Shown: one piece after another, positions 49,001 through 59,400 of the stretch | How positions within the stretch are numbered: the stretch's first letter is position 1 | How the letters are laid out: each line of letters begins with the position of its first letter | DNA from: Vitis vinifera | Taxonomy: Eukaryota; Streptophyta; Magnoliopsida; Vitales; Vitaceae | DNA length: 64,000 nucleotides | Reading direction: 5' to 3' | Assembly (NCBI RefSeq): GCF_030704535.1 | Contig: NC_081811.1 | Span: forward strand, 7,234,001 to 7,298,000 | Made by a program: the position numbers and the translations under genes | The notes under the pieces: model-generated | Seen by the model: the letters and a program-made list of their open reading frames with translations, nothing else | Told to the model about the DNA's origin: nothing | The model's database searches: none

Positions 49001-52000
49001 TTCCTTTCTTCTAATTGCAAACCTTTCCTTGCGCTTTGATTTAAAAAAAAAGGTTATGAAAACTAATAGCTAACTGCTAACATTGACATAGAAAGAAATC
49101 CAAATCCATGGAATCCTGTAGCCCTTGGCTAGCCTTTGAAGGATGGATGAAATGCATCAGCCAATTGGATCCTATTGTGGCAGAAAGAACATGTCATTCT
49201 ATCATAGACCAGTATATACAAACAGAATGAAAGTTTCCCATTATATTTTTTAAAATTCCCAACTAAGTCTTTACATGAGTGCATGAGAATAAGTACAGAT
49301 TTTATTTCAATGTATTTGTGTTGGGTCCTCAAGGAATAAAATATAGTCTGACATACTATGCCATGGCTCCAGCAAGCACAACATGGCAGACATTCTTTAG
49401 ATGTCAGTGCTACACTGAAACAGAAGAGACTAGTCCCAAGACTACTGAAAGTACTTAAATATTGTCATCCAGATCTATTTAAGAAGTTGACCAATTAACA
49501 CAGCTTGTTTAACAAATCTGAATGGAGCCTAAAATCTGAGAAGAAAAATGTTCTATTCCAGAAAAATATCCAAATGCATCATTTATCTGGATTTTAAAAA
49601 ATGCAATTCAATCAAGCATGGAAAGCATGCTACACAAACCATCAAACAGGAAAAAAAAAAACTTCCATATTGATCACGTGACATGAAAAACTAATGAGCT
49701 AAAAAGCAGGTAACAGAACTGGAATCCACAAGCATCTATATAATTGGTTAAGTCATGACAAATACTAATGCTACATTTCACTTGGAAAACAAAATAATAC
49801 CTCAGTCTTTATATTTATTCCATAGATACAAAAAATGTTCTTTAAAGGTGGTCTGTCCCATGGTGTAAGTGGATTCAAAACTGGATCACCATGATATAAC
49901 CTGAAAAAAACAGCATCACAAACAAAGCCTGTTGGAAAGTTAACTACAAAACATTCAAGATAAAGAGGCAAGAAAAAACAAAAGGTTTCAACCTTGGATA
50001 AAGGCAGTAAAATTGCAGAGACTGCGGGAAAAGAAAACGGTCTGAGTATGTATGTGGCTTTTTGCTGAGCATGAAACTGTCTAAAAAACTCAGGGAAGCA
50101 TGCGGGTGAGTGTCTAAGTGTGAAACTGTCTATCTACAATGATTACTTATCTGTCATGCCAAGATTTTTATGTTAGATTTGTATATAGTACCACCACTTA
50201 CAGCTAGATTCATCCCCTCAAAAAGACATTCTTTTGCACACACCAGAGCCTTGATAATGAGATGCTTTCTGCTACAAAACATGTTATATTGCACAGTAGC
50301 ATCTAAAATTGTAGGACAACATCGATGATAATGCTGCCACTGGTAAGCATACATATATATTTTTTTTTTTGATAAGTGTAAGCATACATATATATAAGAA
50401 GTTCAAAGATAGGACTCTCAATGAAAAGGGGCCTACTATCCGAATATTACCAATTCCCACTCTCCATATACAAAGAAATAGCTTAAGCTTGTAGGATTTG
50501 GTTTCACAATTTATATCATGCTCTTTAAAACCCTCCCACACATGCTGCCTCATACACGCATGTGGAGAGATACACAATCCCATAGGCAAACAACCATGGT
50601 TAGTCTCTTTTGGTTTACGTAATAAATTGGGAAAATAAATATGTGGTGAGGCCCGAACACATGACCTCCCATCAAATGAGGCTCTGATATTATGTTGAAC
50701 TACCAATTTTTCTAAAAGTTTAAACTTGTAAGATTTGGGTTCACAACGTATATCATGCCTTTTAACAATAAGCAAATGTTATGCCATGACGATTTCTGAT
50801 ATAATTAACATTTATAGGTGTCCTAACACTTGGGGACAAAGAGACGGACATGCTAACATAGGTCCTTATGTTCAACATGGATATAGAGTTCCAACATGGA
50901 GCCCTCACAAAAGCAATACTAATTCCAGTATACAACACAAAGTTTCTATGTGGCAATAAAATAAGAAATTTCGGAGGTTATGAAGTTTTACTGAATAAGT
51001 GGACTAGTTAGGGCCCCTACTAGGGAAAGTGAGAGGAGGAATGGCTATGCTTTTGGCATTCTATATTAGCAACCTTGCCTATGGAGTGCAAAATGCTTCA
51101 AGGAGCAGAGAATTATTAAGACAGGACCCACTTCTGTAATTGGTACAAGAGCCTCTTGCTATCTGGATCATAACCCTCTATTGCTTTGAAAAGGGTTCCA
51201 TCTGATATCTCACGAGCGGAGAAGGATAACTGAGTGGGGAGTCCACATTCCATGTTAGATAAGTTGGTCTGTGCTACTTCTGAAACTGACGGGTAGGCAT
51301 CCATTCCTGCTAATACAAGAGATAGGTAGAAGTAATGAGCACAGTAAGAGCATTGTCACTATGAAATTCATATGATGCTCTAAGTCTTACCTGGAATTGA
51401 AGGAATTTCAATATTGATTATATTTGTTGGCCATCCAGAGTAATTTTGCCGAAATTCCTGTTCATCACACTGATATGTTTGATGGCTGCTCCTACTCCAA
51501 TGAGAGAAATGCTTCCTATAGAGATTATCCGCTCTACAATGTTGTGAAAATGGCATCATCCATAATGAAGAGCCAAACGAATTCAACATCAATCGAGCTG
51601 TTCCCTGATATATTGTCAATACCATAATCATAGATCACCACAAGTTCCAACAAGCTAGTGTAAGTTACATAGTCAATTCAAATGCCAACAAGTTATTGCA
51701 AGTTACCTGCACTAGCTCAAATCCTAACAGTATGATCATTCTCAGTACTGATGATCATAAATATGTATGTGCTTTTGGTGAAGTATTATGATTAGCAAAC
51801 ATTTTGGAAATTTTTGGACATTTTGAAATTTACATGATTTTATCTTATCCATTCATCTAAATTGTTTCTCAACAACTCAAGGTTTAGTTTAAGCTTCTTA
51901 ATATCAGTGAGAATACCAGAAGTCCACTGCCATCAAAATGCTCCACATATATGTTGGCAACATATGGGTCAAAAGCATAGAAGTTCAATCAGCAGGAGAA

Positions 52001-53025
52001 AAAATAGAGGGCACCATTAGAATTGCTAGCCATATTGTTGATCAGGTTATCAAATTGGTGCCTGGTAAAATGGCAGTCAAAACAATGCTAGAACTTTTTC
52101 TTTGGCCTAACTTGGGAACAGCCAAATGGAACTAAGCCAACTAGAAGAAAGGAACATAAACTGTTTTATGAAATATGAGAGTAAACACAAACAAAGACAA
52201 GAATCATAGTAAAGCTGAAATAGGCCTTCCTAGGAAGTTTATGTTTTCAAGAAAGTTTATGCAAGACATTTAATGTGGCTGTAAAGGAGGATGACATATT
52301 TTGGATATTAACTAGAAGTTTGAGATTTCTGCTTCAACTAAAGGTAGTGGTCTGCATGAGTTTACAATATCTTGCATCTTTTTGAGATTCTACTTATAAG
52401 ATGGCACTACTTAAATGTTCTAGCAGTGTACTTCTAACAAACAATGGTCCTTTAAATAAGATTTAGCAGTCAATCAAGCAAACCATGAACTGATACCTAA
52501 ACTCAACCACGAATCTGATATATATTAAAATATATTTTAGAATATGATGTAATAAAAAACAAGTAAAATTTGGATTAGCCTGAAGATAGAGAGAGAGAGA
52601 TGACTCCAAATAGCACAACTGCAATAAATCAACAAAACATTTGAACTATTTAAATAAGATAACAGAGAAAAGTTCACCTCAGAAACAGGAAGACCAAATG
52701 TGAATCCAAAAAGGGTTCCTTTGACTGTCTCACTTGCACCAAGAAGAGGAGCACCTGAATCAAGCAAAGAAAGCAAGCCAAATAAATGGCCTCCATGGCC
52801 GTTTCAAGCAACTCTATTTTGAAGGAAAATGGATTTTATGGAAAAGGAAGCATACCAACGGCAAAGTAGGCATGAATATGTTCATCTAGCCACTGGATAT
52901 ACTTTTTGGGTGGAATTTCTAGCTTTAGCCACTCTAAAAAGTAACGGAAGACATGGTTACCCAATGAATGGGCAAAAACTATTGAGGGCCCACCACGAAG
53001 TTTTAGAGCAGTTTCAAAAGTTATC
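34031..53025 (-). CDS. PSAT1: Phospholipid:sterol acyltransferase (LCAT family), 5' exons not in window
   Basis: Twelve exons, read downward: 53025-52856, 52754-52678, 51604-51391, 51309-51132, 49900-49801, 45977-45883, 41925-41874, 41728-41657, 39933-39765, 34469-34365, 34289-34205 and 34112-34031. All have AG/GT borders and compatible phases; 1399 nt encode about 465 residues. The enzyme moves an acyl chain from phospholipid to sterol, making sterol esters at the ER. The triad is visible: Ser in FAHSLGN (codon 52967-52965), Asp in GDETV (41882-41880), His in SEHDGSD (39927-39925). Other landmarks are ECGLPTQLSF, NPLTPWDRPP, GKPYPDNW, PRVKYITYYED and the Cys-rich CYWDYGKARCAW. Roughly the first quarter of the protein is missing. 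Several introns of 4-5 kb are filled by transposons. Confidence 0.88.
34628..35183. mobile_element. PIF/Harbinger-type MITE with perfect 16-bp TIRs
   Basis: GAGGGTATTTGGTAAA (34628-34643) is matched exactly by its reverse complement at 35168-35183. TTA flanks both ends (34625-34627 and 35184-35186), the 3-bp duplication usual for Tourist-like MITEs. The interior is AT-rich with TAACTTAA words. It sits in the PSAT intron between exons 34365-34469 and 39765-39933. Confidence 0.88.
35190..37032. other. PSAT intron sequence
   Basis: No gene was found. A (TA)n microsatellite lies at about 35879-35906. Confidence 0.5.
37033..38300 (-). mobile_element. Decayed LINE fragment in PSAT intron
   Basis: The left end TTTTTTGACAGGTAAAC looks like an antisense LINE 3' terminus. 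Minus-strand translations give VEGNEKEFVSLLRKLESRK, then KKRKPSSTSQFDRELQKLGC near 37720-37580, and KAECLALLRNGND..RRMNSLFSKF near 37480-37380. This type of sequence lies between ORF1 and the endonuclease in plant L1-type LINEs. The polymerase part is missing, and boundaries are approximate. Confidence 0.5.
38301..39760. other. PSAT intron sequence
   Basis: No feature could be supported. The G/C-poor text around 38580-38610 holds short A-rich repeats. Confidence 0.45.
40130..40440 (-). mobile_element. RTE-like LINE 3' remnant with internal duplication
   Basis: The + strand words AAGCCTTAATCCCAGTAAGTT and GCTACATGAATCTTATT recall the 3' ends of plant RTE-type LINEs, and the minus strand reads RGRPKETWIEVVRNE, a polymerase C-terminal motif. 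The phrase GATTTTTAGGACC..ATCCTCCAT occurs twice, about 120 bp apart. Confidence 0.5.
43099..44977. repeat. 410-bp tandem duplication, second unit split by a LINE
   Basis: Unit 1 (43099-43508) starts TTCACAATATAAAAAAAAT. Unit 2 starts at 43509 and follows it through CACACACCT (43739), then resumes at CTATTTTAAT (44811) and ends near GATTGTAGTCAT (44977). The intervening 43740-44810 is a LINE insertion. Confidence 0.88.
43740..44810 (+). mobile_element. 5'-truncated L1-type LINE with long zf-RVT reading frame
   Basis: A frame open to TAG at 44701-44703 encodes the C-terminal end of LINE ORF2: GVGLWKAIRKKW, VAYHMGNGQRVKFWKDKWCG, FSVRSLYSMM, RIWRARVPPKVAFFAWEASW, CFLCLFEEETVDHLLLHC, MVPLCIFWSVWKERNRLAF. 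A 3' UTR with repeated GTATACT words and a 14-A tail (44797-44810) follow. The polymerase proper is absent. It is on the + strand inside a PSAT intron and is no host gene, although the frame is undamaged, so the insertion is young. Confidence 0.9.
44978..45880. other. PSAT intron sequence
   Basis: No gene or recognisable element was identified. Confidence 0.45.
45980..47389. other. PSAT intron sequence
   Basis: No gene. A short direct repeat (TATGCACAGCCT near 46473 and 46518) hints at an old insertion. Confidence 0.45.
47402..48979 (-). mobile_element. 5'-truncated LINE in PSAT intron, 12-bp target duplication
   Basis: A poly-T run (47401-47418) is the antisense poly(A) tail. Minus-strand pieces include KAYLSSGRRITLIHLCLFHISSYF and EKLQRDFVWS (48860-48690), the conserved stretch after the reverse transcriptase, then ..WWEMGRESVFWK and SSSGLFTIKSFL further down. 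TTGCATACTTCT flanks it at 47390-47401 and 48980-48991. Frameshifts and stops make it dead. Confidence 0.8.
50455..50770 (-). mobile_element. Small tRNA-Met-primed element, TRIM- or Copia-like
   Basis: GCTCTGATATTATG (50681-50694) is the reverse complement of a degenerate initiator-Met primer site. It is bracketed by direct repeats: GCTT(A)AGCTTGTAGGATTTGG..ATATCATGCTCTTTAA (about 50472-50527) and TTTAAACTTGTAAGATTTGG..ATATCATGCCTTTTAA (about 50712-50766). Small terminal repeats around a primer site with no coding fit a TRIM, but the polypurine tract and exact ends were not fixed. Confidence 0.5.
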
Positions 53026-53269
53026 CTGCAATAATAAAGCAAAATAAAATTAAAGTAAATGAAAGCCTAAGTATCATCATACTCGCAACAAAATCAACTC
53101 GATTCTAACTCTAATTCTTGTAGGATAGAATATTTACTTAATTATCCATCTGAACAACCACCAGCATCCATTTGGTTTACAATCAACAAAGCATATTTTG
53201 TGAGTGCAGAGGTGGTAGCAATGATTAGTAGTTTTTGTAAAATGTCAAATACAAGAAAATATCACCCAA

Positions 53270-54700
53270 AGCTCAAGAAAGCCTTAGTCCAACTACTTGG
53301 AATCAGCTTCATGATCTTTTTTCAGCATTTAGCTCTATCAAGAGTGATATCTTCCTCAGATCCTCAGTGCGCATGATGTTTCTCATTACCAACTCACGTC
53401 TTTTTTTTTTTTTTTTGCCTCTCCTATCATTTTATCACCTTCAACTTGAATGATATCACTCCTCTGCATTGCTTCTTTTTCATGCTGTGCGTCATCCCAT
53501 CTTATACCTTGTTTTTTTTTTGATAAGAAAAGGATATGCATTAAAAAGGCAAAACGCCACAAAGTATACAGGGAGTATACAAGGCAGCTAAGGCCTCAAA
53601 AAACAAAGACAAAAAGAATCACCTCCCTTTAGGTGGATGCTATCCACTCTAGGAAGCCTATAAGGGAGAATGCCTCCTCACCTACATACAATTTGGCCCA
53701 ACTCCACAAATTACAGACAAAAAAATTCTTTAACTTCTGAACGTTCAACACACCCCCCCTAAAAGCTAATCTATTCCTCTCCTTCCACACCATCCAAAAA
53801 ATACACAACGGAATGGCGTCCCAGATCTTTTTCCTTTTCTTTCCCACAAACGAGCCCCTCCAACTAGCTAAAACTTCCTTTACAGTTTTTGGAAAAACCC
53901 ATTTCACATCAACTAAACCAAAAACAATATCCCATAAAGCTCTAACCACTATACAATGTATAAGGATATGATTTACACTTTCTTCTTCACATCCAGACAA
54001 GAAGCAACAATTTGGAAGTTGCAGTCCTCTTCTTTGAAGTCTATCCAAAGTAAGCACCTTCCCCCACGTCGCCTCCCACGCGAAAAAAGCAACTTTAGTT
54101 GGCACCCTTGCCACCCAGATGCTTCTTGAGGGAAAGCCTGTGTCATCAGACTTCGCCAACAAACTATAAGCTTCCTTAACCCTGAACTGACCACTTCTTC
54201 CTTGCCTCCACAAGACTGAGTCTTCCTCCAATGAGGTTTGTGACCCCTCAATATATGGAGAAAATCCCCAACCAAATCCAACTCCCAATCATTGAAATCC
54301 CTCAAAAAATTTAGGTTCCAACTTCCTTGACCCGAACTTTGATCCCACATTTCCTCAACCGTTGAGTTCCTTTGAACAGTCATACCAAAGAGATGAGGAA
54401 AACAGTGGGACAACGCTGACTCTGAACACCACACATCTGTCCAAAATCTGATCGTGTTGCCCTTTCCTACTCGGAATATCATGTTATCCCAACACCACTC
54501 TGATTCTTTCCAAATCTCCTTCCAAACCCCTACTCCAACCGCCCCATCTTATACCTTGTTATGATTGCATTCATTTCTTGTTTTATCTTTCCTCATATTG
54601 CCACCCAATAATCATTATATTTTCATTTCAGCTATTCATAATGGCTTGAAATTTGATACCACAAGCATAGCTGGGTATGTAATCATCATTAAAATTTTCC
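53270..54700 (-). mobile_element. RTE-like LINE remnant carrying a nested LINE
   Basis: GCCTTAGTCCAACTACTTGG and CAGCTTCATGATC (53281-53314) recall the 3' end of plant RTE-type LINEs in antisense. Similar text continues right of the nested insertion (54561 onward). Boundaries are uncertain. Confidence 0.45.
53514..54542 (-). mobile_element. 5'-truncated L1-type LINE with 18-bp target duplication
   Basis: The 18-bp duplication CCCATCTTATACCTTGTT is exact at 53496-53513 and 54543-54560. The antisense poly(A) tail is the T run at 53512-53520. Minus-strand frames 54482-53973 and 54288-53629 together cover the ORF2 C-terminus (MIFRVGKGNTIRFWTDVWCS; SIWVARVPTKVAFFAWEATW; NHILIHCIVVRALW; IPLCIFWMVWKERNRLAF). 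One frameshift separates them, so the copy is inactive but young. Confidence 0.9.
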
Positions 54701-55689
54701 TTTAACTTGATAAGATTCTATAATCACATGACAGTCCAGATGCCTTGCCCGCTTCATTCATCTACTCTCAATTCTACAAGAAAAACCCTCCTCAATCTCC
54801 CTTTACTTGGGGATTATGGATCCAAAATAACAGAAATATAATCATTAATATTCATTATACTCCGCTTCTATACCTAATTTTAATAAAATTACATTCCATA
54901 TTCTTAGTCTTGCTTTACTTAAATCTTTTAAATTCTAAAGTATACACTATTCTTTTATAGGCAAAAATATATTTACACAGTTCTAACATGAATACTTAAT
55001 CTAGTTTCATCAACTAAAGCTAGCATACAACATGAGAAATTTTCCTATCATGTGTAGTAAGTTCATCCATAACCAATGCAAAAGGATAGAATTCAATGTA
55101 GATCTTTGATGTAAGTCTGCTGTAATTGCACATTTCCTCATCTCTCTTCAATTGTTCTCATGCTAGTTACTACATAATCTTTCATGTCTTTGATCACATC
55201 ATAAAATCTTAGTGAAAATATTTCTGAAAACCTATCAAGTTATCTTCCTAGAAATTGTTTTCATGCTTAGGGAGTCATTAATAGTGGAGAAATGTAATTT
55301 ACCAGAGCAGATATCAGTGCCAATTAAAAATCAAACCAGAATAAGAAAATTATCTATTACTTTCATACTGACAAGTACATATAATATTGTAATCCTAATT
55401 TTTTTATCCTAATAGAACAAAGAAAAATATCATTGTGTCATCTCCTCTATAAAACCAATTGAACTACAAAGTAGACCAGACATGCTATTCTGCTTAGAAA
55501 TTTCATTGAAGAATTGAAATAGCAAAAATCAAATTTCAGAAACCATTCAGATGATTGTAAGCTATTTTTAGTCTGATTAATCTATGTGATCATAGAAGTT
55601 GGTAGAACAACAGGAAATAACAGGTCTCTTCAGTTATCTCTTCCTCTTCTTCTTTCTTTTTGTTTTCCTTTTTATTTTTTGATAGGCAT
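54701..55689. other. Sequence upstream of the last visible PSAT exon
   Basis: No exon of the missing PSAT N-terminus and no other gene could be recognised here on either strand. Confidence 0.5.
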
Positions 55690-55851
55690 TGTTGAATATA
55701 ATGTATTTATAGTATATTATCTTTCCTTGTTAATATAGGTCACATGTATGGTAGTTAGGACTCCTAGCCTTGTATATATATATCTCTCAATTGTAAGTAG
55801 ACATTACATGAATGAGAATTAAGGTTTTTCTTCTTTCTCTCTCTCTCAACA
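55690..55851 (+). repeat. 5' LTR of the Copia element
   Basis: 162 bp; contains a TATATATATATC TATA-like stretch (about 55776) and ends in a TTTCTCTCTCTCTCAACA pyrimidine tract directly before the primer site. Confidence 0.95.
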
Positions 55852-56472
55852 TGGTATCAGAGCTAGGGAAGAAAACCTAATTCTTTCCTGTTTCCCGTGT
55901 CATCAACTCCGGGCAACCTTCCGGTGACCGTGTTTCATTCCGGTCACCTTCCCCATCTCCCAATACTTTCCGGTCAGTCGGAACGTCGTTAGAAACCACT
56001 CACCGCCGGCAAAATTTTCCGGCGAACTTTCCGGTGAACTTTTCCGGCGACCTATTTTTCCGACACCGACCATACCAGAAGGAGCGCCTGGAGGAGATCT
56101 CCAACTTTTGTGAAGGCACCGGCACCAAAAGAGGATCCACGCGCCGGCCACGCGCCATTTTCCGGCCGGCGACGCGCCTCCTCCTCCAGCCTCGTCTGCC
56201 GCCGACCAGCATCCCTACCTACCTGGTTCTCCCATCCGAGCCCTGCACGTACCTCTTTTGGGGATTTTTGTCTCCGTCAGCCCTCCAAACAGCCTTTCCG
56301 GCGAAGTTCCGGCTACTTTCTCTCCACCCCAATCCCTGCACGTGCCTTGGGAAGTGTTCTTCTACCTTTCTGGTGGTACCACGTCGCGATCTGAGGCCGT
56401 CTCCCTTTTTCGGTGGTGCCACGCCGCAATCTGAAGCCGTATTAGGGCTCTCTTCAATCCAAATACGTGAAT
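55852..56472 (+). promoter_or_regulatory. Copia leader: primer site and CCGG-rich repeats
   Basis: The primer site occupies 55852-55863. The leader then turns GC-rich and repeats TTCCGGYGAMC-like words at least six times between about 55918 and 56052, unlike the AT-rich surroundings. No ATG-initiated frame long enough to be convincing lies here. Confidence 0.7.
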
Positions 56473-59400
56473 ATGACCACCAAAAATCAGATCTTTACCT
56501 CTGTTATCTCTGGATCTCCTATGATTACCTCAGAGAAATTGGTTGGCAGTGAAAATTATCTTTCCTGGTCTGCCTCTGTTGAACTTTGGTTTATGGGTCA
56601 AGGATATGAGGATCACTTGGTTACCCAGGAGGCAGATATCCCTGAGGTTGACCGCGTACAGTGGAGGAAGATAGATGCACAGTTATGTAGTGTATTATGG
56701 CAATCGGTTGATCCCCGGATTCTTCTTCATCTTCAGGCTTATAAAACTTGTTTTAAATTTTGGACTCAGGCCAAAGGATTATACACGAATGATATCCAGC
56801 GTCTTTATAAGGTGGCTTCTGCTATTGTCCATCTCAGCCAACAGGACTTGGATCTATCTACTTATATTGGTCAGATTGCCTCTCTTAAAGAGCAGTTCTT
56901 GACTGTGATGCCTCTTACTCCTGATGTTGGGGCTCAACAAACACAGCTTGACAAGTTCTTCATGGTCCTTACTCTTATTGGCCTCCGTCCGGATCTTGAG
57001 CCTATTCGTGATCAGATTCTTGGTAGTTTATCAGTTCCGTCCTTGGATGATGTGTTTGCTCGCCTCCTCCGTATCTCGTCCACTCAGACTTTGCCATCTG
57101 ATAGCGCTTCAGATTCTTCTGTGTTAGTTTCTCAAACTACCTCTCGAGGAGGACGCAGTGGTACCCGAGGTAGAGGCCAACGTCCTCATTGCACCTATTG
57201 CAATAAACTTGGCCACACTCGCGATCGTTGCTATCAGTTACATGGAAGACCTCCTCGCACTGCCCATATGGCCCAGTCCTCTGATTCTCCGCTGCCTCAG
57301 CCTCCGAGCTCCTCCGCATCTCAGACATCTCAGGCTTCTATTGCCTCTGTTGCCCAGCCTGGTAATGCCTCTGCCTGCCTTACCCACACATCTTCTCTTG
57401 GACCCTGGATTCTAGATTCTGGAGCATCTGATCACCTATCTGGTAATAAGGATCTTTTCTCCTCTATTACTACTACCTCTGATTTACCTACTGTTACCTT
57501 AGCTAATGGTTCTCAAACTGTGGCTAAAGGTATTGGTTTGGCCCTTCCTCTGCCTTCTCTACCTCTCACTTCTGTCCTTTATACTCCTGAATGTCCTTTT
57601 AATCTTATTTCCATCAGCAAAATCACTCGTACTCTTAATTGTTCTATTACCTTTTCTGATAAATTTGTGACCTTGCAGGACCGGAGTACGGGGAAGACGA
57701 TTGGCATAGGACGTGAGTCTCAAGGCCTCTATCACCTCACCTCAGATTCATCTCCTGCAGTTTGCATTTCCACTGATGCTCCTCTCCTCATTCACAATCG
57801 TCTGGGCCACCCTAGTCTCTCCAAGTTCCAGAAGATGGTTCCTCGTTTTTCCACTTTGTCGTCGCTTCCGTGTGAGTCATGTCAGCTTGGGAAACATACT
57901 CGTGTCTCGTTCCCAAAGCGTTTGAATAATCGGGCAAAGTCTCCTTTTGAGCTTGTCCACACTGATGTTTGGGGTCCTTGTCGGACTGCGTCTACTTTAG
58001 GATTTCAGTATTTTGTCACTTTCATTGATGACTATTCTCGATGTACTTGGTTATTTTTAATGAAAAATCGAGCTGAGTTATTCTCTATTTTCCAGAAATT
58101 TTATACTGAAATCCAAACCCAGTTCAATATTTCTATTCGTGTGTTACGCAGTGACAATGCCAGGGAATATTTTTCAGCCCAATTTACTTCGTTTATGTCT
58201 CATCATGGGATTCTTCATCAGTCTTCTTGTGCTCATACTCCTCAACAAAATGGGGTAGCTGAACGCAAGAATCTACATCTTGTTGAGACAGCTCGTACTC
58301 TCCTCCTCCATAGTCACGTTCCTTTTCGTTTTTGGGGGGACGCTGTTCTTACCGCTTGTTATTTGATTAATCGTATGCCCTCCTCTGTCTTACACGATCA
58401 GATTCCTCACTCCCTTCTTTTCCCTGACCAACCACTTTATTTCCTTCCTCCTCGTGTCTTTGGTTGTACTTGCTTTGTTCATATTCTCACTCCTGGACAG
58501 GACAAGCTTTCCGCCAAAGCCATGAAGTGCCTCTTCTTGGGATATTCCAGACTTCAGAAGGGTTATCGTTGTTATTCCCTTGAGACTCATCGATACTTTA
58601 TCTCCGCTGATGTCACCTTCTTTGAGGACTCACCATTCTTTTCCACCACTTCTGAGTCTCTTCCTGTTTCTGAAGTCTTGCCCATTCCCATTGTCTCCCC
58701 ACCTGATGCTATGCCCCCTCGACCACTTCAGGTTTATCATCGTCGCCCTCGTGTCGTTGCTCCTCTCCCTTTTCCTGAGGCACCTGCTGACTCACTTCCT
58801 ATCCCTTCGACTTCACCTGCCCCGGCTCTGCCTTCTCCTAATGACTTACCCATTGCTGTTCGGAAAGGTACTCGCTCTACTCGTAATCCTCATCCTATTT
58901 ACAATTTTTTGAGTTATCATCGATTATCTTCACCCTATTCTGCTTTTGTTTCTGCTATATCCTCTGTTTCTCTTCCAAAGAGCACCCATGAAGCTCTTTC
59001 CCATCCAGGCTGGCGACAGGCAATGGTGGATGAAATGGCTGCTCTGCACTCTAATGGCACTTGGGATCTTGTTGTTTTACCCTCTGGTAAATCTACAGTT
59101 GGTTGTCGTTGGGTCTATGCAGTTAAGGTTGGTCCTGATGGTCAGGTTGATCGCCTTAAGGCCCGCTTAGTTGCTAAAGGCTATACTCAAGTTTATGGTT
59201 CTGATTATGGTGACACATTCTCACCTGTTGCCAAGATTGCTTCTGTCCGCTTGCTTCTCTCCATGGCTGCTATGTGTTCTTGGCCTCTTTATCAGTTGGA
59301 TATTAAAAATGCCTTCCTTCATGGTGATCTTGCCGAGGAAGTTTATATGGAGCAACCTCCTGGTTTTGTTGCTCAGGGGGAGTCTGGTTTAGTGTGCAGG

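Noticed and set aside
52836-53042. Stand-alone small protein with a lipase-like AHSLG motif
   Set aside because: It is one exon of the PSAT gene, with splice sites at 53025 and 52856.
56034-56552. 172-residue frame in the Copia leader
   Set aside because: It starts only at a GTG, contains no convincing ATG start or domain, and overlaps gag in another frame.
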